From: Lachnospiraceae bacterium UBA6987
GTDB taxonomy: Bacteria > Bacillota > Clostridia > Lachnospirales > Lachnospiraceae
NCBI GenBank assembly: GCA_002449955.1
Contig: DJYD01000020.1
Coordinates: 17,270-81,269, forward strand
Direction of reading: 5' to 3'
Length of the DNA stretch: 64,000 bases
Part shown: piece by piece, positions 17,039-26,200 of the stretch
How positions within the stretch are numbered: the stretch's first letter is position 1
How the letters are laid out: every line of letters starts with the position of its first letter
Notes under the pieces: generated by a model
What the model saw: only the letters and a program-made list of their open reading frames with translations
The model's database searches: none
What the model was told of the DNA's origin: nothing
Translations under genes and position numbers: made by a program

Positions 17039-18582
17039 TTCGCGGTCCCTCCCTTCGCTGCGTCCATTGCCGCCTTGGTATACTTGGCCGCGGCTCTGCC
17101 GTTCGTTACGGCCGGGCCCATGCCGTTTCCGCTCATGCCGGTCGCGCAGGCAAATTCGAGGCCTTCGATGAAGTGGTCCTCTTCACGCATCTGGAGTCTG
17201 GCCACCGCATGGTTGTCGATCGAATGGGTATAGCCGTAGATGCTGCCTTTCCAGGAGCCGAGGTAATGGGCGATCGTTGCCGGCGTGGAGACCTCGATCT
17301 CTTCGATGCGGTCGTGGATCGTGACGCCGGAGACGCGTTCGTACTCCGCGATCATCTCGCGGGCAAGCTTTTCCTTGTAGGCGTGATAGTCTTCTTCCTT
17401 CATGTCCAGGAAGCCCTGTACGCGCGGCAGCGTCGTGATGGAAAACTGCGTATAGCCCTTAGGCGTGCAGTCCGGATTGGACAGGTTCAGGCAGATGCTG
17501 GTCAGGTACTTGAACGGACCGGCCGTCAGTCCTTCCGCACGCAGATCGGCGGATTCCATCGAATCGGCCTGGAAGATGTTGTAATCCTTGATCCCGATCT
17601 CTTCGGGCGTCCCTTTCAGGATCATCATGACCGAGCAGGTCGTCACGGAAAGCTTCATGCCGTTGATGAACTTGACGGCGCCTTCCGGCACCTCCGAAGC
17701 CGGTTCGATCATCTGGGTGTAGACGCGGTTCGGATAGGCAGCGCTGATGACGTAGTCGCAGTGAATCACGTCGCCGCGCTTCGTGCGCACGCCGGTCACT
17801 TTTCCGTTCTTTACCAGGATCTTTTCGACTTCCTGGCGGAATTCGATCTGGGCGCCGTTCTCTTCAACTTTTCTTTCCAGCTTCATGCTCATCTCATGCG
17901 AGAAGCCGCGGCACACATAGGAGCCGCCGCGGAAATAGTCGGCCATCAGGAAGGCATAGATCGTAAACGGCAGGTTGTCAATCGGCTCGCCTACGTAGAT
18001 CCAGTAGGGGGTAAGGATATCCACGACGTCCTGCGGGAAGCCCCAGGTGTCAATGACTTCCTTCGCGGTATAGCCTGCGGTCTTGACGAAATCCGGGTGC
18101 TTTAAGAGCATCTGCAGCTTGCTCATCGAGTGCGTGGACAGGTAATTCATCGAATCATACACCGTGTTGCACAGGAGCATGAACTGATAGACCTTCTCGC
18201 CCCAGCCGGGGTATTTCGCATTGATCTCGTCCGCCATCGTGCGGAAGCCGGCATGCAGCGTGATGTCGATGTTCTTCTTCGGCTCCACGAAGCGGTAGGC
18301 TTCGGGAACGCGCAGCCAGTCGATATCCACGCCCATCTCATCGAAGAACTGTCCGACCTTCAGACGGTCCTCCTTCGGTCCGATCGACATCATCTCATGC
18401 AGCGTTGCCTCGATCTCGAAGCCGTCACGCACGAATGAGGTCGCAAGGCCGCCGGGCAGGTTGTGCTTTTCCAGGATCAGGATGTCCTTCACCCCGAAGG
18501 CCTGCAGCTGCAGCGCAGCCGAAAGGCCGGCTAACGCCCCGCCGATGATGACCACCTGATAATGATCTTTATAAAAGCTCAT
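17035..18582 (-). CDS. NAD(P)/FAD-dependent oxidoreductase, phytoene desaturase (CrtI)-like
   Basis: The 515-residue protein starts with a dinucleotide-binding motif (VVIIGGALAGLSAALQLQAFG), followed by EKHNLPGGLATSF. It ends with GLEFACATGMSGNGMGPAVTNGRAAAKY, the C-terminal FAD-binding block of the CrtI/carotenoid isomerase group. No carotenoid genes are nearby. Its neighbours are a fatty acid isomerase-like flavoprotein upstream (67 bp) and a reductase downstream (ATGA), so an unsaturated lipid is the probable substrate. The ATG at 18582 with AAAGGAAC upstream was preferred to an in-frame start at 18597. Confidence 0.85.
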   Translation of the reverse strand: MSFYKDHYQVVIIGGALAGLSAALQLQAFGVKDILILEKHNLPGGLATSFVRDGFEIEATLHEMMSIGPKEDRLKVGQFFDEMGVDIDWLRVPEAYRFVEPKKNIDITLHAGFRTMADEINAKYPGWGEKVYQFMLLCNTVYDSMNYLSTHSMSKLQMLLKHPDFVKTAGYTAKEVIDTWGFPQDVVDILTPYWIYVGEPIDNLPFTIYAFLMADYFRGGSYVCRGFSHEMSMKLERKVEENGAQIEFRQEVEKILVKNGKVTGVRTKRGDVIHCDYVISAAYPNRVYTQMIEPASEVPEGAVKFINGMKLSVTTCSVMMILKGTPEEIGIKDYNIFQADSMESADLRAEGLTAGPFKYLTSICLNLSNPDCTPKGYTQFSITTLPRVQGFLDMKEEDYHAYKEKLAREMIAEYERVSGVTIHDRIEEIEVSTPATIAHYLGSWKGSIYGYTHSIDNHAVARLQMREEDHFIEGLEFACATGMSGNGMGPAVTNGRAAAKYTKAAMDAAKGGTAK

Positions 18583-18648
18583 ATCTGTTCCTTTCATAGT
18601 AAACAGGCCGCCTGCATGACTGTAAGCGGCCTGTGCATAAGCTTCCTC

Positions 18649-20034
18649 TTAGAAGAAGCGGTCGACCAGTTCGCGGGAGTATTCCGCGGTCTCGTCCATA
18701 TCGCCGAAGGCCATGATCTCGCCGGCATAGTAGGTGTCATACTTGCCCTGCATCGCTTCGACCTTGTCATACCAGCCGCTCTTATAGTCATCGGAGAAGA
18801 CGTGCGGGAAGTAATAGACGCTCCATTCATTGATGACATTCGAAGCAGGGTTGTGCATGGTCTTCAAATCATCCAGGACCATCTGGCGGCACTCATCGTA
18901 AGGGATCTCTTTCGTATCTTTGTGCTTGCGCAGCGCATAGGTGGTGATGACCTGGTCCTTGGTGTCTTTCCAGCGGCGGTAGTAGACCATCAGGTGGCCG
19001 AGGCGTTCCTTCTTCATGTTTTCAAACACGTAGTAGGAGATCTCGGGGTGATCTTCGGGCTTGGTCTCCACGGCCAGAACATCGTAGCGTTCATAGTCAA
19101 TCTTTGAGAACAGGGTCTTCTCATCTTCACGCGCATCGAAGTAGTCGACCATGCCGACCTGTCCGTCCGTGCGCTTGTTCGGGATATACAGCGGAGCCGT
19201 CACGATGATCTTGTCGTACTCTTCAACCTGGCCGTTCACGGTCACATAGACCTTGCCGTCCCTGCGCTCGACCTTTTCGATCTTCGAATTCAGGCGGGCA
19301 GGATTCTTCAGCTTATTGTTCAGGCTTTCCCAGATGAACTGCGTGCCGTCCTTCCAGGTCCACAGATTGACTTTCACGAAGTTCATGCAGGTCTGGAAAT
19401 CGAGGTATTTCAGAACATAGGCAGCCGGGATCTCATCGAAATAGCCGTAGCCGAAGGAGGTATACGGTCCGATCCAGACGTCCTGGGTCAGTTCCACGCC
19501 GTTCAGCTTGCAGAATTCGCTGAAAGGCAGGCACAGATCCTTCAGGTTGGGGTTTACGCCCTCGACCTTTTCACGGCCGGGCGTGCAGGCATAACCGTCA
19601 TAGCGGCCTTCGGCAACGCCGCGGTGGCCGTTCAGGTCGTAGCCTTTATATTTGGTCTCCAGGATCTCGCCGAGCTTCTTGATCTGCTTCTTCATCTTCA
19701 GCAGACGCGGGATCTTCAGGATGTTTTTCTTCGGTTCGAAGGGTTCGATCACTTCGCCCTTGCTGTTCTTGTAGTTGCGGTTCAGCTTCGGCCCGTCATG
19801 GGTGATGCCGCAGAATTCCTCAACGTCATGGACAGCATAATAAGACGGAACACCCATGATGGCGCCCATCTCATAACGTCTGCCGTTGTAATGAGGGGAC
19901 CAGCACTTGCCGCCGACGCGGTCAAGACGTTCCAGAATCGTGTAATTGGTGTATCCTTTCTGTTCCAGATACATCCCCGCGGATAACCCCGCAGGGCCGC
20001 CGCCTACGATACAGATACGTGCGTTTTTATCCAT
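18649..20034 (-). CDS. Polyunsaturated fatty acid isomerase-like flavoprotein
   Basis: The 461-residue protein has the FAD motif ICIVGGGPAGLSAGMYLEQKGY and then ILERLDRVGGKCWSP, GRRYEMGAIMGVPSY, GYGYFDEIPAAYVLKYLDF, LWTWKDGTQ, ERLGHLMVYYRRW, CRQMVLDDL, YYFPHV and GWYDKVEAMQGKYDTYYAGEIMAFG. From memory these blocks run along the whole of the Cutibacterium acnes isomerase PAI, which converts linoleate to trans-10,cis-12 conjugated linoleate with FAD. The protein is some 35 residues longer, mainly between 85 and 150. The start at 20034 follows GGAGGTAATT. Function is strongly suggested but the product isomer is not. Confidence 0.82.
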   Translation of the reverse strand: MDKNARICIVGGGPAGLSAGMYLEQKGYTNYTILERLDRVGGKCWSPHYNGRRYEMGAIMGVPSYYAVHDVEEFCGITHDGPKLNRNYKNSKGEVIEPFEPKKNILKIPRLLKMKKQIKKLGEILETKYKGYDLNGHRGVAEGRYDGYACTPGREKVEGVNPNLKDLCLPFSEFCKLNGVELTQDVWIGPYTSFGYGYFDEIPAAYVLKYLDFQTCMNFVKVNLWTWKDGTQFIWESLNNKLKNPARLNSKIEKVERRDGKVYVTVNGQVEEYDKIIVTAPLYIPNKRTDGQVGMVDYFDAREDEKTLFSKIDYERYDVLAVETKPEDHPEISYYVFENMKKERLGHLMVYYRRWKDTKDQVITTYALRKHKDTKEIPYDECRQMVLDDLKTMHNPASNVINEWSVYYFPHVFSDDYKSGWYDKVEAMQGKYDTYYAGEIMAFGDMDETAEYSRELVDRFF

Positions 20035-20048
20035 AATTACCTCCAAAT

Positions 20049-20081
20049 ATGGTTTTCGAAACCATTTGCGGATTTATTATA
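20049..20081 (-). promoter_or_regulatory. Palindrome and -10 box upstream of the isomerase operon
   Basis: ATGGTTT and AAACCAT around a 3-bp centre (20049-20065) form a perfect palindrome 15 bp before the start codon. A minus-strand TATAAT lies at 20081-20076. No convincing -35 box is seen. The palindrome would be at the start of the transcript, a usual place for a TetR- or MarR-type operator. Confidence 0.5.
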
Positions 20082-20246
20082 CTGCGTCTGTTGGAAAAAT
20101 GCACCCGTTTTTTTCAGAATCAGGATATATTTTTTTAACAAAATAATCACAGCAGAGAAAAGGAAGCTCCTGCCCGCTCAGCGGGAAAGGGTCAGCCCGG
20201 CATCATTTGATCAGAGATAATATTTTTCAAATCAGGGTGCAGCATA

Positions 20247-20284
20247 AAAAGGATCTCCTGTTCCGAAAACAGGAGATCCTTTTC
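20247..20284 (-). terminator. Terminator after the antiporter gene
   Basis: AAAAGGATCTCCTGTT and AACAGGAGATCCTTTT form a perfect 16-bp stem with a 5-nt loop. It is symmetric, so it can work in both directions; it lies 8 bp past the antiporter stop. The rest of 20085-20246 shows no gene. Confidence 0.9.
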
Positions 20285-20291
20285 GCTCTCT

Positions 20292-21623
20292 TCAGCGTGA
20301 CGAAAGCTGCCTTTCTCTTCGGGACTTCAGGAGCGGTTTGTCCTTGACCTCCGCCAGTTTCTGTTCCCGGCGTCCGAGTACTTCGGCAGGCTTGGGCTTA
20401 ATATCGCCTGATCTGGTAAGAGCCCACTTGGTCATCAGAGGACCGGCGATCTCATAGACCAGAACGGTGAAGAGGATGATATTTCGGATCAGCGGGCCGT
20501 CTCCGGGAAGCTGGTCGGCAGTCACGCACATGCCGAGCGCTACGCCGGCCTGCGGAAAGAGCGTGATGCCAAGATAACGGACGACTTCCTTGCTGCAGTT
20601 TACGGCTTTCGAAGACAGGCGCGCGCCGAAGTATTTCCCGAGGCAGCGGGTCAGGATATATACCAGTCCGATAAGCATGATGCTGCCTCTGCTGAAGACG
20701 GAGAGGTTGAAGCCGGCGCCGCTTAATACGAAGAACAGTACCAGAACAGGAACAGACCAGCGGTTGGCGCGGCCCATAAGGTCTTCCGCGAGCGGAGAAA
20801 TGTTGACAAAAATCGTTCCCAGCATCATACAGACCAGCAGAGACGAGAAACCGACCGTCACAGGCCCGGCTTTGAACGAGAGCTTGGAAAGGCCCACGGT
20901 CAGGATGATAAAGGTGATCGTCATGGACAGACGGTTTGAGTTGGAATGGAACATGGTTTCCAGCTTTTTAAGGACCATGCCAGCGGCAGCGCCGAGCAGC
21001 AGGGACAGAACGATCTCCAGAAGCGGGTCGGCCAGGATCGAGATCAGATCCGCACGGCCGGAGCTGAGGGCTTTGGCAATGCCGAAGGAAACGGCAAAGA
21101 CGATGAGCCCGACGGCATCGTCCAGTGCGACTATGGGCAGGAGCAGGCTCGTAAGTTCGCCTTTGGCCTTATACTGCCGGACCACCATGAGAGTCGCGGC
21201 AGGCGCTGTAGCGGCAGCGATAGCGCCAAGCGTGATCGCCGCGGGCAGCGAGAGCGTCTGCGGCATAAGAAAATGGATGCCGATCATCGCCAGGTCAACG
21301 ACGACCGTCGTAAATACCGCCTGCACGATGCCGATGATCGCAGCCTGGCGGCCTGTCTTTCTTAGCGCGGTCAGATTGAATTCGGAGCCGATGGAAAAGG
21401 CGATAAAGCCAAGAGCGACATCGGAGAAGACGGAAAGTGCTTCTACGTCGTTGTTGCTGACAAAGCCGAGCCCGGGAATGCCCAGACGGCCAAGCACGAA
21501 GGGACCGGCCAGGATGCCGGCAATCAGATAAGCGGTAACGTCGGGCAGTTTAAAACGGCTGAACAACCTTGTCATCATGAGTCCGGCAAAGAGTGCTGTC
21601 GCTATGGAAAGCAGCGTGACCAT
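20292..21623 (-). CDS. Cation:proton antiporter, CPA2 (Kef/NapA) family
   Basis: The 443-residue protein has about twelve hydrophobic helices and the Na/H exchanger fold motifs: LPDVTAYLIAGILAGPFVLG near the start, ALGFIAFSIGSEF, and LPIVALDDAVGLIVFA with a conserved Asp pair in the transport site. It would exchange Na+ or K+ for protons. No cytoplasmic TrkA-N domain is fused; the C-terminus is a short basic tail. An ATG at 21623 was preferred to the TTG at 21629. A strong terminator follows. Confidence 0.9.
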   Translation of the reverse strand: MVTLLSIATALFAGLMMTRLFSRFKLPDVTAYLIAGILAGPFVLGRLGIPGLGFVSNNDVEALSVFSDVALGFIAFSIGSEFNLTALRKTGRQAAIIGIVQAVFTTVVVDLAMIGIHFLMPQTLSLPAAITLGAIAAATAPAATLMVVRQYKAKGELTSLLLPIVALDDAVGLIVFAVSFGIAKALSSGRADLISILADPLLEIVLSLLLGAAAGMVLKKLETMFHSNSNRLSMTITFIILTVGLSKLSFKAGPVTVGFSSLLVCMMLGTIFVNISPLAEDLMGRANRWSVPVLVLFFVLSGAGFNLSVFSRGSIMLIGLVYILTRCLGKYFGARLSSKAVNCSKEVVRYLGITLFPQAGVALGMCVTADQLPGDGPLIRNIILFTVLVYEIAGPLMTKWALTRSGDIKPKPAEVLGRREQKLAEVKDKPLLKSRRERQLSSR

Positions 21624-21731
21624 AATCAAAAACCTTCTTTCCGGGAGCGTTGCGCCCCACAGACGCCTAGTGTATCACCTTTTCTGAAAAAAGCAACAGC
21701 TGCCTTTGGCTTGCTCTCCTGAGGCCTCACA

Positions 21732-21836
21732 GAGAACCCCGTCGGGGTTCTCATCCGCCGTACCGTTTTATTGCAAAGGCCGGCTGTTAGCCGGCTTTTG
21801 CAATAAAAAGATCCGCTGGTCTTCCGCGGATCTTTT
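21732..21836. terminator. Three consecutive hairpins between glsB-like and antiporter genes
   Basis: GAGAACCCC/GGGGTTCTC (21732-21752), TTGCAA-GGCCGGCT/AGCCGGC-TTGCAA (21771-21803) and AAAAGATCCGC/GCGGATCTTTT (21806-21836) are three separate stems. The last two carry T-runs on the minus strand and would end the glsB-like transcript. The remaining stretch 21624-21860 contains no gene. Confidence 0.75.
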
Positions 21837-21860
21837 CGGCGAGATGATATCACCTCAGGC

Positions 21861-22106
21861 TTACTTTTTCAGTTTGCGGACCGCCCAGATGACCAGGCAG
21901 GCGCCGGCTACGGAGATCAGAATCCCGCCGATGCTGATCTTATTGGCATGGATGCCGATCAGCGCGGCCAGAAAACGGCCGACTACGGAACCTGCGATGC
22001 CGAGCAGGGCGTTTATCCAAAAACCGTTCTTGCTGTTCATAAGAATACCTGCCAGCCAGCCGACGAGCGCGCCGACACAGACGCTGATGAGAATGTTCCA
22101 GAGCAT
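21861..22106 (-). CDS. GlsB/YeaQ/YmgE family membrane protein
   Basis: An 81-residue protein with three hydrophobic helices and glycine-rich motifs typical of the transglycosylase-associated/GlsB family: ISVCVGALVGWLAGILM, INALLGIAGSVVGRFLAALIG and GGILISVAGACLVIWAVRKLKK. Members respond to general stress; the biochemical role is unknown. The gene lies 21 bp after the DUF4392 gene and may share its transcript. Confidence 0.9.
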   Translation of the reverse strand: MLWNILISVCVGALVGWLAGILMNSKNGFWINALLGIAGSVVGRFLAALIGIHANKISIGGILISVAGACLVIWAVRKLKK

Positions 22107-22127
22107 TTGTAATACCTCCTTAAATGC

Positions 22128-23042
22128 TTACATCAGTTTTTTAACTGTATTATTTACGATCTTCCGCACTTCATTCAGCACGGCAAGATGGACCTCCATG
22201 GGCAGATCGTCCACGGTCTCTTCCGCTTTCGCGGTGCAGCCGTCGGCGCCGCCTGAAGCAATGACGGCCTGAAGCATCTTCCTTTCCGTCTCCGGGGAAG
22301 GAAGCAGGTCTTTTCCGTAAAGGACAGACAGCACGGCGGCGATCCCCCAGCCCCACCAGTTTGAGACACCGGAGACCAGTGCGATATCTGCCGCTTCATC
22401 GGCGCAAATCAGTTCTCCGTGAGGAACTCTTTCTTCAATAAGCGGCCGCAGCGCGCCCATGCCCAGTTCGTTGCCCCCGTCTCCCACGGAGATGATTTCC
22501 GCAGCATGCCTGTGGGCAGCCGGAATGACGCTGTCCGTATCCGTGATCATATCATCGATCACGATGCCCCGCATGTTGCGAAAGCTGCCGTCTCTCGCCT
22601 TTCCGGGTCGTTCGAGCGTGATCAGATGGGTCGGCCGAAAATCTGCAAAGAGCTTTTCGAAGAATTCCTGCTGTCCGTTTTCCGGCACTGCCACCACGGG
22701 GCTGTCACAGCTCCTAGCCTCAAGCGCCGCCGCGATCTGCGGCAGGCAGGTCCGATCAGTCAGCACCGTTACCCCGCTGCCACTTTCCTCCAGCGCCCGC
22801 GCGATGTTCGCAGTGCCGGAAGGGCCATCCGTCTCACCCGTGAAGCTTCCGTCTGGAAGGCGTACCGGGAAACCGCTTAACAGCACGGCGCGCCGGACTT
22901 TCGAAAGTGATATCGCCAGCTGTCCTGCAGGCGTTTCGATCGCGCCTGAAAGCAGACCGCGGCCGCCGGGATCTCTCCCGACTGCCTCTGCGATATCAAG
23001 TATTGCTTTTTCGGCTTTTTCAATCACTGCTGCGGGCATCAT
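22128..23042 (-). CDS. DUF4392 protein, D-glutamate cyclase-like
   Basis: The 304-residue protein has the glycine-rich blocks of DUF4392, the bacterial homologues of the C-terminal domain of mammalian D-glutamate cyclase: VLLSGFPVRLPDGSFTGETDGPSGT near the start, IISVGDGGNELGMG in the middle and LVSGVSNWWGWGIAAVLS later. The mammalian enzyme converts D-glutamate to 5-oxo-proline; activity here is inferred from the family. Tandem ATGs lie at 23042 and 23039 with GAAGGAGCAGGAA upstream. The gene is divergent from the TIR operon. Confidence 0.85.
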   Translation of the reverse strand: MMPAAVIEKAEKAILDIAEAVGRDPGGRGLLSGAIETPAGQLAISLSKVRRAVLLSGFPVRLPDGSFTGETDGPSGTANIARALEESGSGVTVLTDRTCLPQIAAALEARSCDSPVVAVPENGQQEFFEKLFADFRPTHLITLERPGKARDGSFRNMRGIVIDDMITDTDSVIPAAHRHAAEIISVGDGGNELGMGALRPLIEERVPHGELICADEAADIALVSGVSNWWGWGIAAVLSVLYGKDLLPSPETERKMLQAVIASGGADGCTAKAEETVDDLPMEVHLAVLNEVRKIVNNTVKKLM

Positions 23043-23075
23043 TTCCTGCTCCTTCGTTAAACAGATACGCAATAT

Positions 23076-23103
23076 ATTGTATCATAGCAGGAGTATAATG
23101 CAA
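23076..23103 (-). promoter_or_regulatory. Promoter of the DUF4392 gene
   Basis: Minus-strand TTGCAT (23103-23098), 16-bp spacer, TACAAT (23081-23076), 34 bp before the ATG. Confidence 0.5.
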
Positions 23104-23133
23104 TAAGTATTGTCTCAAAAACTTTTTCCTGTA

Positions 23134-23162
23134 TTGTGAAAGAGAATCAGGGGTGCTATAAT
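23134..23162 (+). promoter_or_regulatory. Promoter of the TIR-channel operon
   Basis: TTGTGA (23134-23139), 17-bp spacer, TATAAT (23157-23162). Transcription should begin near 23169, giving a leader of about 40 nt. No comparable promoter was seen before the next five genes. Confidence 0.75.
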
Positions 23163-23208
23163 CACTTTATATTATGCGGTTTTGCATAAAACTGTTCCGG
23201 AGTATGCC

Positions 23209-26200
23209 ATGGAGAATCAAGTACAGTCAAGCGATATCCCCGAAATCAGCTATAAAGCATTTATCAGCTACCGTCATCTGGCGTTAGACAAAGAGGCGGC
23301 GGAAAGAATCCAAAAGGGAATTGAACATTATATTGTCCCGAAGGAATTCCGTCATCTGTCGGGCGGCAAAAAGCTCGGCAAAGTTTTCCGCGACGAAGAT
23401 GAACTGCCGATTTCTTCCAATTTATCCGACAGCATCACCTATGCGCTTGATCACACGGAGTATCTGATCGTCATCTGCACGCCCGATCTGCCGAAGTCCA
23501 GATGGTGCGCACAGGAAATCCGGTACTTTCTGGAAACACACGATCGGAATCATATCATTGCCGTGCTTGCGGACGGAAGTCCTGAGGAATCCTTCTCGCC
23601 ACATCTTCTCCATGAATATGATGAAGAGGGCAATATCACCGCTGATCTTGAACCGCTTGCAGCCAACATGGCAGGCGAAGGGCACAAACTGGATCCAAAA
23701 AGCTTTTCCAAGGAAATGATGCGCATCCGGGCGGCGCTCCTTGGCGTGCCGTTCGATTCGCTCTGGCAGCGGGAAAGACGCCGCAGAATGGTGCAGATCG
23801 CTTCCGGCATGGCTGTGATCATGGCCGGGCTTGCGGTCTTCCTAGGTGTAACGCTGAACAAGAACGCACAAATTCGCCGGCAGAACGAACAGATCCGTGA
23901 GCAGAACGCCCAGATCAGTGAACAAAACACCCAGATTCTTTCTCAAAATGAGGAAATCAACGAGAAAAACATCAGTATGCAGAAGCAGCTCTCCTCCATG
24001 CTTGTGGATGCCGGCAATGGGCTGCTGGAAGAATTTGATACACGCGGTGCAATCGCAAACGGTCTCGCTGCGATCGAAAATGACGATCCCGCCATCTATG
24101 ATCATCGTGCCGAACAGCTTCTTCTCAATGCACTCGGTGCCTTCAGCACCGGTGAAATGACCGGCGAGCTGATCCATGAACAGACGACCGATATCGTTGA
24201 CATAGCCGTTCCGCTTCATAAGGACAGAGTCTATCTTGCCGATCTTGTCGGCAACATCAGCTGTCTGGATATAAACAGCGGAAAACTCCTTTGGTCGGAA
24301 TCCTCTGTTTACGCTTCGCGTTTTGACGGTGAAGTGAAAACCCGTCTATTCCTTGCAGAAGACCAGGGTCTGCTTCTGTGCAAGAATTATTATAACCTTT
24401 CTGCTCTGTCTCTGGAAGACGGTTCTCTGGCCTGGAATTATGTCTATGAAAGCGCCAACAATATGTTTGCTCTTTCTGATGACGGAAACCGCATTGCGAT
24501 CTTTGACCGTGCCGTGTATCTTCCTGAATTTGAACCTTCCAGGGAGATAGCCAGTGTGGAAGACTACAATCATATTACCGATCTGATTTTTTTGAGCAGC
24601 ACGGACGGAACAGAAACGGGCCGTTTCGCTATCGGTGAAGATCAGTCCATGCAGATCCCTTTCACCAGCAGTGACTTTTACGGCGCAACCTTTTCCGATA
24701 GCGGGAAATCCTTTGCCTGCGGCTTTGCGTATGAAAGTGTTGAAGACAGAAAAACCGGACATTATGAGTATTACCTGATCAATTCCGATACTGCAGAACA
24801 ACTTCGCCACGGCACATCCGCTTATTCCCTTGCTGCAAGTGATATCTTCTATGGTATCGCTATCGATGAGGCGACTACCAGTATGTTTGTCGCACAATAC
24901 AACGCCGGATACGGAGGAATCCTCGTCTCCCATTTTCACGGAGATACGCTTACCGTGGATAACATCCTGGTTGAACAGACCCTCAGGGGAAAAGGTGACC
25001 TCTTTGTGAATTATAACGATCTCGACATACAGCCGATGTGTTTCACAGACCATCTTGTCGTTATCGCCAGTGAGAATTCCGTTTTTATCTTGGATCGAAA
25101 TACCACTACATTAAAGAAAAGCTTTGCTTTAAGCGGCAATGTGCTTGACATGCACTGGCTGGACAAAAAAGAAGAATGCATTGAAATCATCACATCGGCA
25201 GGAGAATATGCCTATTATGACCTGCAGCACGATGACGGATGGTTCGATTCCTACAGAAAAGATGATCTGAAACAAAACAATAACGGCAAGGCTGCTATCC
25301 TTCTCAGACCAGCCTCAGGCAATACTTTGTCTGTTGAAGGCTTTCTGACTGTTCCTGCAGATCACTCCGGCCGCCTTGTCCGTGTACGCATGCAGAAAGA
25401 CCCGCACATTCGTCACGATGCACTGACGGGAAACGCCTCGCTTTATCAAACCGCATTCTGCTCCTCTCCTTCCGGAGAAAGGGTTTTCCGCCTGACTTAT
25501 GAGAACAAAAAGTGGGTTCTCAGTGCCTTTCAGGCCAAAACCGGAGTTCTTATCGCCCAGAACAAGTTCCCGGACGGCGACGGATTCTACAATCTGACAG
25601 AGATACACGCTATCGATGAAGAGCACGTGCTGGGCCGTTATATGATCATGCCGCTTGAAGGGGAAGCTGCTCCCATCCATGCGCTTAAGGACATGGTCTC
25701 CAGACTGCCCATTAAGTACGATGCCGCCAAGAGCTGCCGCCTGTATAACGGCCAGATCATGACGGTTGTCAATTTGTCCCGTTCCTCTATTATGCAGATT
25801 CCTTTTGACTATGTGGGGCTTGACGGCGCTACGGTCCTCGCCATCAACGAGCCGGAAAACCGTGTCATGTTTCAGAACCGTTCCGTATTTGAGATCGGCA
25901 CCAATGGCTACGAACTCGGTTACGGAATCTATCAGCTTTTAGACGAATCCGAGAAAACCTTGACTGCCTCTGAAGAACCGGCATATGTTTTGTTTGACGC
26001 GATCGGGGAGAAGCGTTACATTATTCCTGATGCTGCTCCCGCTGCCGAACAGCATGTTTCCGTGGGCACAGTGGACCCCGTTTTTATCTGCGGCGATGAT
26101 GTGGGCTGCGTATGGCTTTATGATATTCCAAGCGGCAAGGCCCGTCTCGTCACAAACGCCTATTCCCGAAACGAGATTATGGACGTGTGCATGATTCCCG

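Noticed and set aside
23863..23995. Short regular repeats considered as a CRISPR-like array
   Set aside because: The 21-bp units are in frame, vary in sequence and encode heptads within the TIR protein; there are no spacers.
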